Positions 1-7,261 of a stretch of DNA of 53,950 bases are shown here, one piece after another. Under the pieces are notes generated by a model. The model was not told the origin of the DNA. It worked only from the letters and a program-made list of their open reading frames with translations, and did not search any database. The first letter of the stretch is position 1. Every line of letters begins with the position of its first letter. Both the position numbers and the translations under genes were made by a program. The stretch covers positions 1-53,950 of the forward strand of contig JADYZN010000054.1 in the NCBI GenBank assembly GCA_020853095.1, written 5' to 3'. The stretch is from Phycisphaerales bacterium. GTDB lineage: Bacteria; Planctomycetota; Phycisphaerae; Tepidisphaerales; Tepidisphaeraceae.

Positions 1-90
1 ACTCCGGGGGAGGGTTGGGGAGGGGGCTCGCGCGGGTGATGCTCTGGGAAAACCCCCACCCTACCCTCCCCCGGAGTACCGGGGGAGGGG
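1..90. repeat. GC-rich palindromic intergenic repeat (left window edge)
   Basis: Bases 1-26 and 53-77 are inverted copies: the first 15 bases match exactly and the rest is a similar G-rich tract. The right arm (64-74) also forms a perfect 11-bp stem with 79-89 around the loop AGTA. Such CTCCGGGGGAGGG-type palindromes are typical of dispersed intergenic repeats in planctomycete-like genomes and often give spurious proline/arginine-rich translations. The element may continue beyond the window edge. Confidence 0.75.
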
Positions 91-325
91 AAAGGAGGGC
101 TTCACCGATCCACATGCGATTGCCCTGGGCGAATGCTTCGACGGTTTTGTGATGATACGATTTTCCCAACCACTTCCGATTATATGTGAACGTGTGGACA
201 AACCGGACTCGGTTGTATTTGGCAGGTGCGCGAATGCCGAGTTTTAGCGTGTGTTGCACCTCTGCAAGGGTACATCCCCGTTCTTTCATTCGAGATAAGG
301 CATGAGGATGGATTTGAACTGGCAT
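1..325 (-). CDS. DUF4258 domain protein, 3' end running into a repeat (partial)
   Basis: Reading the minus strand from the ATG at 325 gives a frame that stays open to the window edge (108 codons). The first ~70 residues look like DUF4258: an early His-Ala pair, then SRMKERGCTLAEVQHTLKLG, a family found in small toxin-like or plasmid-addiction-associated proteins of unknown activity. An AGGG lies about 10 bases before the start. After the segment ending GNRMWIGEALLS the frame enters the palindromic repeat and becomes proline/arginine-rich, replacing the beta-strand ending in VTVY that the family usually has. I infer the original C-terminus was lost by repeat insertion. Function not claimed. 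Confidence 0.6.
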   Translation of the reverse strand, partial: MPVQIHPHALSRMKERGCTLAEVQHTLKLGIRAPAKYNRVRFVHTFTYNRKWLGKSYHHKTVEAFAQGNRMWIGEALLSPPPVLRGRVGWGFSQSITRASPLPNPPPE

Positions 326-387
326 CAAGCACCCTGGTCCGCAGTTACATCATGCCATTTACGTCGTGGTGAGGGCATGAATTGAGA

Positions 388-1815
388 TCATCCATTAACA
401 GGCCCGCGTATGCCCAACTCCTCTGCCGTGGTTCGATTTGTGGTGGATTCATCGGTCTCCAGTTCCTCCTGTTCCCTGGCGGTTGGAGCGTGAAAGCCGC
501 CTCGGATGACGAAGACGCCGCCGGTCAGGTTCCAGAGGATTTGCACGATGCGGATGGACATCGTCAGCGCGAACGCCTGGCTGATGGTCGCCCCCTGTGC
601 GCGGGTCAGGATGATGGCGAAGTATTCCATCACGCCCGCCCCCTGCGGCGAGATCGGGATCGCCGCCACCAGCACGATCACCGGAACCGCGACCCAGTAA
701 TACAGCGGATGCAGCGGCAGCCCGAAGGCCATCCCCGCGAACATCGCCGACAGGACCACCGTGATGTGGACCGGAAACGTCAGCAGCAGCGCCGTGAAGA
801 CCAGCAGCGGCTTGCGTCGATAGATGTGCATCGCCTCGACCGCCTTGGTCACCTGTTTCTGCATTGGAAGCCGGCGCAAGATGAAATCCAGCCCGCTGTA
901 TTTGCGCAAAAACGGATTGTAAAAAATGCCCAATCCCACCACGGCCGCCAGTAAGATCGCCCCGCACGCGCCGGCCACCTTCAAACAGGCCCGCGCCACC
1001 GGATCGTGTGGCGGATGGGGCAACAACACCTGGTAGGTCGCCATCACCCCCCCGAGGATCACCAGCGCCAACAGTCCGATCACCCGGTCTACGATCACCG
1101 AAAAGACCGCGCGGGTGCGGTGGGGCGTGAACTTGGCGACATAGATCGCCTTCAACAGATCGCCGCCGGTCGAGCCGGGCATGAAGGTGTTGTAAAAACC
1201 GCCCACCATCGTCAGCACCAGCGCCTTGGCCGGGCCGATGCGGATTTCCAGTGCCTTGAGCAACTCATGCCAGCGAACGCTGGTCAATAAAAAGGTGATC
1301 GGAAAGATGAAGACCGACAACAACAGCAGCGAGGGTTGCCGCCATGCCTCGCGCACCATCGTCGCCACGCCGATCTCCACCAGCGGGTGCGGCACTTTCA
1401 ACTGGTAATTCACCGTCTGCGCCTGTGCGATCCATCGCCCATGCCCATCGGGTGCATCCGCCACCAACAGCTTCTGAACCGATTTCAGATCAGGGCTTAG
1501 GTCCAATGCCAGCAGATAAACTTTTTTTGTCCCCCGCCCATCCTGGATCAGGATCGGCTGATGCTGCTGGTCCGGCTGGTTGACCAGCTCATCTTGGCCG
1601 ACCATCCGATACTTTCCATCCCGTGGATCGACCACGCGATAGGTCTTGTCAGCTTCATTGCGACTCGCCACCGCCGCCTGCACCGGCCGCATTCGATCGT
1701 CCAGAAACGTCACTCGGTCGCGGAAATACATGTTCCGCACCACCAGCGTGATCCCCACGATGGCGATTCCCCACCGCAAGGTAAATTTGGCCCACTTGGT
1801 CAGACGCTGATTCAT
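388..1815 (-). CDS. Flippase-like integral membrane protein (lysylphosphatidylglycerol synthase TM family)
   Basis: 475 residues from the ATG at 1815; a longer frame to 1914 exists but its extra N-terminus has no recognisable feature. An N-terminal membrane segment (about 10-28) is followed by a ~110-residue soluble stretch not usual for the family, then six to eight hydrophobic segments. The stretch RAVFSVIVDRVIGLLALVIL is a hallmark of the UPF0104/LPG_synthase_TM family, as are the preceding PGSTGGDLLKA residues. Family members move or modify lipids or lipid-linked sugars in the inner membrane; the substrate here cannot be told. It is divergent from sat. Confidence 0.8.
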   Translation of the reverse strand: MNQRLTKWAKFTLRWGIAIVGITLVVRNMYFRDRVTFLDDRMRPVQAAVASRNEADKTYRVVDPRDGKYRMVGQDELVNQPDQQHQPILIQDGRGTKKVYLLALDLSPDLKSVQKLLVADAPDGHGRWIAQAQTVNYQLKVPHPLVEIGVATMVREAWRQPSLLLLSVFIFPITFLLTSVRWHELLKALEIRIGPAKALVLTMVGGFYNTFMPGSTGGDLLKAIYVAKFTPHRTRAVFSVIVDRVIGLLALVILGGVMATYQVLLPHPPHDPVARACLKVAGACGAILLAAVVGLGIFYNPFLRKYSGLDFILRRLPMQKQVTKAVEAMHIYRRKPLLVFTALLLTFPVHITVVLSAMFAGMAFGLPLHPLYYWVAVPVIVLVAAIPISPQGAGVMEYFAIILTRAQGATISQAFALTMSIRIVQILWNLTGGVFVIRGGFHAPTAREQEELETDESTTNRTTAEELGIRGPVNG

Positions 1816-1901
1816 TGGGTCGCTGATTCTGGCGATGCCGTGCCGGTGTGCAACATTTGACTGCCCCTGACCCATCATATCGGTCGTTGGGCCTGAGATT
1901 C

Positions 1902-1918
1902 GAATTTGAATCAAATTC
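1902..1918. promoter_or_regulatory. 17-bp perfect palindrome between divergent genes
   Basis: GAATTTGA-A-TCAAATTC lies in the 170-bp space between the flippase-like gene and sat, 68 bases before the sat start. A perfect AT-rich palindrome in a GC-rich, divergent intergenic region is a reasonable operator candidate. No regulator is identified. Confidence 0.4.
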
Positions 1919-1985
1919 CCCTTGTTCCTATCGGAAAAGTCGTTATTGTAACCGCCTCAAAAATTTTGACACCAAAGGAGCTACC

Positions 1986-3149
1986 ATGGCACTGATCGCC
2001 CCACATGGCGGAACGTTAGTCAATCGCATCTTAACCCCCGACCGCGCCAAAGCCGCCGAGGCCGAAGCTAAGTCGTTGCCAAGCATCACCTTATCAACGC
2101 GCGAAAGTTTTGATCTTGAGATGATTGCCATCGGTGCATTTTCGCCATTGACCGGCTTCATGGGCAAGGCGGATTTTGAAGGGGTTTGCAAAAACATGCG
2201 GCTGGCCAACGGTGTGGTCTGGCCGATTCCGGTCACGCTTTGCCCGCCGGATGATGTCAGTGCCAAAGTCTCGGTGGGACAAAAGGTTGCGCTCAAGGAT
2301 GACAAAGGCCGCCTGCTTGGCATATTGACGATCCAGGAAAAGTACGCCCACGACAAGAACCTGGAAATCCCCAACGTTTATAAAACCGAAGAAGAAGCCC
2401 ACCCTGGGGTGAAAATCATTAAAAATCAGGGAAACACCTGCCTGGCCGGGCCGATCGACGTGATCACGCCCACCCACGAGCCGGAGTTTTCCGATTATCG
2501 TCTTCCGCCGGCCAAAACCCGCGAGGCGTTTGAGGACAAAGGGTGGTCCACGGTGGCGGCCTTCCAGACCCGCAATCCCATTCACCGCTCGCACGAATAT
2601 CTGACCAAGTGCGCCCTGGAAATGACCGATGGTTTGCTGATTCATCCGCTGGTGGGGGAGACCAAAGCCGATGACATCCCCGCCCAGGCCCGCATGGATT
2701 GCTATAAAACGCTGGTGGACAAGTATTACAACAAAGACCGCACGATGCTGTCGGTCATGCCGCTGGCGATGCGATACGCCGGCCCGCGCGAGGCGGTTTT
2801 GCACTCGCTGATCCGTAAAAACTACGGCGTGACGCACTTCATCGTCGGCCGCGACCATGCCGGCGTGGGGAATTATTACGGAACCTACGACGCCCAGAAG
2901 ATTTTCGATCAATTTGACCTGCCCAAAGAGATCGGCGTGACGATTTTGAAATTTGAGCACACCGCCTGGTGCAAAAAATGCGAGGCAATCGTGTCGGCCA
3001 AGACCTGCCCGCATGGCCCGGAAGACAAGATCGCACCCAGCGGGACCAAGGTTCGCGAAACCCTCAAGGCCGGACAGCGCCCGCCGGCGGAATTTTCACG
3101 ACCTGAAATCGCCGACATCCTGATTCGCTGGGCACAATCGGCGAAATAA
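1986..3149 (+). CDS. sat: Sulfate adenylyltransferase (ATP sulfurylase)
   Basis: 387 residues. Makes adenylyl sulfate and pyrophosphate from ATP and sulfate, the first step of sulfate activation in the cytoplasm. The start at 1986 is set by AAAGGAG (1974-1980). Seen in the sequence: a PUA-like N-terminal part, then QTRNPIHRSHEYL holding the QxRN and HxxH nucleotide-binding motifs, and GRDHAGVGNYYGTYDAQ of the homo-oligomeric Sat family. A C-terminal Cys pair (WCKKCE) plus Cys-Pro-His is compatible with the zinc site of some Sat enzymes. There is no fused APS kinase and no cysC/H/N/D neighbour, so whether it feeds assimilation or sulfation cannot be decided here. Confidence 0.95.
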   Translation: MALIAPHGGTLVNRILTPDRAKAAEAEAKSLPSITLSTRESFDLEMIAIGAFSPLTGFMGKADFEGVCKNMRLANGVVWPIPVTLCPPDDVSAKVSVGQKVALKDDKGRLLGILTIQEKYAHDKNLEIPNVYKTEEEAHPGVKIIKNQGNTCLAGPIDVITPTHEPEFSDYRLPPAKTREAFEDKGWSTVAAFQTRNPIHRSHEYLTKCALEMTDGLLIHPLVGETKADDIPAQARMDCYKTLVDKYYNKDRTMLSVMPLAMRYAGPREAVLHSLIRKNYGVTHFIVGRDHAGVGNYYGTYDAQKIFDQFDLPKEIGVTILKFEHTAWCKKCEAIVSAKTCPHGPEDKIAPSGTKVRETLKAGQRPPAEFSRPEIADILIRWAQSAK

Positions 3150-3171
3150 TCATCTTCTGGCCGGCATGGGG

Positions 3172-3188
3172 CCGATAAAGATTATCGG
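3172..3188. promoter_or_regulatory. Palindrome directly before a start codon
   Basis: CCGATAA-AGA-TTATCGG is a perfect 7-bp inverted repeat ending three bases before the ATG at 3192. In RNA it would form a hairpin where the ribosome binding site should be, and no clear Shine-Dalgarno sequence is otherwise visible. It could be an operator, a translational control hairpin, or part of a sat terminator lacking a T-run. Confidence 0.4.
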
Positions 3189-3191
3189 ACC

Positions 3192-5834
3192 ATGCGGCCG
3201 GTTTGGTGTTTCATTTTGATGCTGATGGCAGCCGTGACGGCCTTCGCACAGCCGGCGGAGGTCAGCCGTATTCTGCGCAACATCGATTTTGAGGAGCGCA
3301 GCCTCGGCAACGCCGAAGACCTGCCTATGCACTGGGCCAAGATCGCCGGCGTGAATTTCCCCCACTATATCAATGCGAAATTATCGACCGACCGCTGCCA
3401 TGGGGGCAGATATTCCTTTCGTTTTGACTTAAACGGCGGGTCGCTGGCATATCGGTACGATCCAGGCCAGATTCGCGTCATCACCGGCGCCCATTACCGC
3501 GTGGAAGGGTGGGTTCAAACCACCGTGCTGCCCCATGCGCGGGCAAGACTCACGGCCTATTTCACGGACCTGGATGGCCATCCGCTGACGGAAACCATTC
3601 ACCATTCGGAATTGTACGCCGCCAAGGCCGGACAGACCGGCTGGCATCAGTTGTCGGTGGAATTAACGCCGCAAACCACCGAGGCGGCCTACCTGGTGCT
3701 GGAGATCGGCCTGCTTCAACCGCAACAATGGGAAAGCACAACCCTTGGCCAACGGGCACTTTATGAGCAGGACATTTACGGCTCAGCCTGGTTTGATGAC
3801 ATCACCGTTTCACAGGTGCCACAGGTCACGCTCAGCACGGATCGGCCGGGAAACATCTTTCGACTAAGCGATCTGCTTCGTTTGCAAGTGCTGGTCAATG
3901 ATCGATTTACGGATGATCTTTCCGCGCAACTGCTGATTCAGGATGCCGTTGGGAACAACGTTTATCAGCGAAGCGGGGCGCTGGACATGAGCGCCGCCCA
4001 GACGCTTGGGCCGGGTCAGAAACGTATGTCCTTGTTGTTGCCGGACTTAAAACCAGGTTGGTACGAGGCGATGCTGGTCATGTCCAGTCAGGGACAATTG
4101 GTGGGTCAGCAGACATTGGATTTGGTTCGATTGGCCGATGAAGCGCCGTTTTCCGTGCCGGATGACCGATTCGGGATTATCGCAACCGATTTGCCAATTG
4201 AAGGGTGGGCCGAGCTGCCGAAGATATTGCCTTATCTTGGGACCGGCCGGGTGAAACTCGCGGTCTGGAGCAAACAAGGGGACATCCAGCAGACGGACTC
4301 GGCGGCGTTTGATGAGTTGCTGGAGCAACTTTCATCGCTGGGGATCACGCCGACCGCGTGCTTGGTTGATTTGCCGCCGAGGATTGCCGCCAAGGTGGGA
4401 GGAAACGACTGGACGAATTTATTAAGGGTGAATTCGGAACTCTGGCAGCCGCAACTCGCCTATCTGCTGGCCCGCCACGCCAACCATCTGGAACGTTGGC
4501 AACTGGGGGATGATGGAACCGATGCGTTTGTGAACGATCCGAAGATGCGGGAGGTCTATTCCCGTGTGTATGAGGAATTTGCGAAGTTGATTCAATCGCC
4601 CGATCTGGCGATGCCCTGGCCGGCGTGGTTTGAACTGGAAGGGCAGCTTCCGGCGACGGTGGCGCTTTCGGTGCCTCCATCGGTTCTGCCATCGCAGTTG
4701 CCGTTGTACATGCAGGATCTGAAAGGTCATGAGGGGCACAATCTGTCGATCAGCCTGCAACTGCTGGATCGGGGGCAATATGGTCGGGAAATGCAGATTC
4801 GCGACCTGGCGCAACGGGTGATCTATGCGTTGGCGGCCGACGCCCGAAGGATCGACCTGCCGCTGCCCTTTGCCGTTCGTCGTGAAAACGAGCAGGTGGT
4901 TCGCCAGCCCAAGGAACTGCTGATGGTGATGCGGACCTTGATCACCACGCTGGGAGACAGCCAGTATCACGGAAAATTGCCGCTGGCGGACGGGGTGGAG
5001 GCATTTTTATTCGAAAAAAACGGCCAGGGCATTCTCGCCCTGTGGGACCGGGGCAACGAGCCGTCCGTGCGGCAACTGGCGATCAATCTTGGGAAACATC
5101 CCTACGCGCTGGATCTGTGGGGCAATATCACGCCGCTGGCCCGCCCGACCGGGGATTCCAGGGTGGGTACGGTTTCGGTGACGGTTGGGCCGACGCCGAT
5201 CTTTCTGATGGATGTCGATGCCCAACTGGCGCAATTGCGGGCGAGCATCACGCTGGACCGGCCGTTGATCGAATCCAGTTTTCAGCCGCACACCCGCCAT
5301 ATTCGGTTCATCAACCCGTATCGGCAGGCGATCGGCGGCACGTTCAAACTCAAGGCCCCGCCCGGATGGACGGTCAACCCGCCGACCAACGTCTTCACGC
5401 TCAATCCCGGGGAAACGTTTGACCGGGAGATCACCATCGAGTTCCCGTACAACAGCTTTGCTGGCCCGAAGGTGATCGAGGCGGAATTCCTGGTGCAGGC
5501 CGACCGCAACTCGACGTTCACCGCGCCGATCGTGTTGAATCTGGGGTTGTCGGATGTGGGGATGCAATCGCTGGCGCTGCGGGATGGGAATGATGTGCTG
5601 ATTCAGCAGATCATCAGCAATTATGGGGACAAGCCCATCGACTACATTTCGTTTGCCATCTTCCCCGGACAGGCGAGACAGGAACGACTGGTGACCAATC
5701 TCGGCCCCGGCCGCACCACGATCAAACGGTACAAATTCTCCAACGTCCAGCTTTCGCCGGGCGCGACGGTGCGGGTGGGCGTCAAGGAACTGGAAGGAAC
5801 GCGCATCCTCAACGAGGAAGTACCCGTGCAGTAG
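3192..5834 (+). CDS. Large secreted protein with carbohydrate-binding-like N-terminus and NEW3-like C-terminus
   Basis: 880 residues. Signal peptide at 1-19 (hydrophobic FILMLMAAVTAFA then Q). Residues ~25-205 (NIDFEERSLGNAEDLPMHW ... SAWFDDITV) look like a CBM4/9-type beta-sandwich. A second beta-rich segment follows (~210-310), then a TIM-barrel-like middle region (~320-620) without an identifiable catalytic pair. Residues ~700-790 (APPGWTVNPPTNVFTLNPGE) resemble the NPCBM-associated NEW3 beta-sandwich of secreted glycosidases. I infer an exported polysaccharide-related protein. It follows sat by 42 bases, but shared function is unproven. Confidence 0.7.
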   Translation: MRPVWCFILMLMAAVTAFAQPAEVSRILRNIDFEERSLGNAEDLPMHWAKIAGVNFPHYINAKLSTDRCHGGRYSFRFDLNGGSLAYRYDPGQIRVITGAHYRVEGWVQTTVLPHARARLTAYFTDLDGHPLTETIHHSELYAAKAGQTGWHQLSVELTPQTTEAAYLVLEIGLLQPQQWESTTLGQRALYEQDIYGSAWFDDITVSQVPQVTLSTDRPGNIFRLSDLLRLQVLVNDRFTDDLSAQLLIQDAVGNNVYQRSGALDMSAAQTLGPGQKRMSLLLPDLKPGWYEAMLVMSSQGQLVGQQTLDLVRLADEAPFSVPDDRFGIIATDLPIEGWAELPKILPYLGTGRVKLAVWSKQGDIQQTDSAAFDELLEQLSSLGITPTACLVDLPPRIAAKVGGNDWTNLLRVNSELWQPQLAYLLARHANHLERWQLGDDGTDAFVNDPKMREVYSRVYEEFAKLIQSPDLAMPWPAWFELEGQLPATVALSVPPSVLPSQLPLYMQDLKGHEGHNLSISLQLLDRGQYGREMQIRDLAQRVIYALAADARRIDLPLPFAVRRENEQVVRQPKELLMVMRTLITTLGDSQYHGKLPLADGVEAFLFEKNGQGILALWDRGNEPSVRQLAINLGKHPYALDLWGNITPLARPTGDSRVGTVSVTVGPTPIFLMDVDAQLAQLRASITLDRPLIESSFQPHTRHIRFINPYRQAIGGTFKLKAPPGWTVNPPTNVFTLNPGETFDREITIEFPYNSFAGPKVIEAEFLVQADRNSTFTAPIVLNLGLSDVGMQSLALRDGNDVLIQQIISNYGDKPIDYISFAIFPGQARQERLVTNLGPGRTTIKRYKFSNVQLSPGATVRVGVKELEGTRILNEEVPVQ

Positions 5835-5851
5835 GGCCTTGTTCGCTGACG

Positions 5852-5863
5852 GCCGCATGCGGC
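5852..5863. terminator. Possible bidirectional terminator hairpin between convergent genes
   Basis: GCCGCATGCGGC, a 12-bp palindrome, sits in the 46-bp gap between two converging genes. There is no T-run on either side, so this is only a weak candidate. Confidence 0.25.
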
Positions 5864-5880
5864 TGGTCCGTGTCCGCGTT

Positions 5881-7086
5881 TTATCCCAGTTTCTTCAAAA
5901 ACTCCCCGATCCGGTCGATTCCCTTGTCAATCTGTTGCTGGCTGGTCGCGAAACTGAGACGGACGTGGGTGTCAAAGCCGCTGTCGTTGCCGGGGACGAC
6001 CGCGACGTGGTTTTGTTCGAGCAACGCGGCCGAGAAGCTGACCGCATCGGTGATTTTCACGCCGCCGGCTGATTTGCCGAAGTAGGCGCTGACGTTGGGG
6101 AAGCAATAAAACGCCCCCTGTGGGCGGACGCAGGTGACCTGTGGCAGGTCGGACAGGCGCTGCCACATGTGCCGGCCCCGTTTTTCGAACTGTTGCCGCA
6201 TGGATTCAACGCTCTGTGCCCCGCGCGGATCGGTCAACGCGGTGGCGGCGGGGTGTTGCGTGAAGCTGGTGATGTGGCTGGTCATCTGCGATTGCAGCTT
6301 GTTGATCGCGTCGATGGCCACCTGCGGGCCGCCGATGTATCCGATGCGCCAACCGGTCATGGCGAAGCTCTTGGAATGGCAGTTGAACGTCAGCGTGCGT
6401 TCGATCAGCGAAGGGTGAAGCGTGGCGAAGCTGACGAATTTCAGGCCGTCGTACACCAGCTTTTCGTAAATTTCGTCGCTGAAGACGATCAGGTTGGGAT
6501 GCCGTGCAACGACCTCGGCCAATGCTTTAAGCTCATCGGGCGTATAGGCGTGGCCGCCGGGGTTGGAAGGGGAGTTGATCAGGAAAATCCGGGTTTTCGG
6601 CGTGATCGCCTTTTCCAGTTGGTCCGGCGTGATCTTGAACCCGTTGGATTCTTCGCCGCGAATGAAGCGTGGCGTCCCGCCGGCCAGTTTGACCTGTTCG
6701 GGATAGGAGACCCAGTAGGGGGATGGGATCAGACATTCATCGCCGGGATTCAACAGGGCCATGAAGGCCATGTAGAGGCAATGCTTGCCGCCGGCGCCGG
6801 TGGTGATCTGCTGGGGTTTGTAGGGAAGATTGTTGTCCCGGTTGAATTTTTCGGCGATGGCCGCCTTCAGTTCGGGATAGCAGGGGGTCGGGGTGTATTT
6901 GGTCTGCCCTTTGTCCAGGGCGGTTTTGGCGGCCTCCTTGATGAAGTCCGGCGTGTCAAAATCCGGTTCGCCCGCCCCGAACCCGACCACGTCCACGCCC
7001 GCTTTTTTGAGCGCGTTGGCCTTGGCGCTGACGGCCAGGGTGATCGACTCGGAAACCAGTTTCATCCGCTCGGCCAGGGGGAACAT
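5881..7086 (-). CDS. Pyridoxal-phosphate aminotransferase, aspartate aminotransferase-like (class I, subgroup Ib)
   Basis: 401 residues from the ATG at 7086, chosen because GGAG lies nine bases upstream; an in-frame ATG at 7101 would add five residues. Transfers an amino group between an amino acid (probably aspartate) and 2-oxoglutarate in the cytoplasm. Visible family marks: GFGAGEPDFDTPDFI near the N-terminus, NSPSNPGG (substrate and PLP phosphate region), FSDEIYEKLVYDG with the PLP-contacting Asp and Tyr, and SKSFAMTGWRIGY with the Schiff-base lysine. VRLSFATS near the C-terminus carries the carboxylate-binding Arg. Exact substrate is inferred from the subgroup. Confidence 0.9.
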   Translation of the reverse strand: MFPLAERMKLVSESITLAVSAKANALKKAGVDVVGFGAGEPDFDTPDFIKEAAKTALDKGQTKYTPTPCYPELKAAIAEKFNRDNNLPYKPQQITTGAGGKHCLYMAFMALLNPGDECLIPSPYWVSYPEQVKLAGGTPRFIRGEESNGFKITPDQLEKAITPKTRIFLINSPSNPGGHAYTPDELKALAEVVARHPNLIVFSDEIYEKLVYDGLKFVSFATLHPSLIERTLTFNCHSKSFAMTGWRIGYIGGPQVAIDAINKLQSQMTSHITSFTQHPAATALTDPRGAQSVESMRQQFEKRGRHMWQRLSDLPQVTCVRPQGAFYCFPNVSAYFGKSAGGVKITDAVSFSAALLEQNHVAVVPGNDSGFDTHVRLSFATSQQQIDKGIDRIGEFLKKLG

Positions 7087-7261
7087 TGTTCGTTTCTCCA
7101 TTAAAAAACAAGGGTTAATGCTGGATCAACGCTATAGGAACAAGCCGACGTTTGCAAATGCCGGTCGGCGCTTGCGAATCGGATGGGGCGATTTTACCAT
7201 TCGCACGCCATTTCGGTTGGCCGTGATCAAAATCAAGGGTTCGGAGATCGGGACGAAATCG

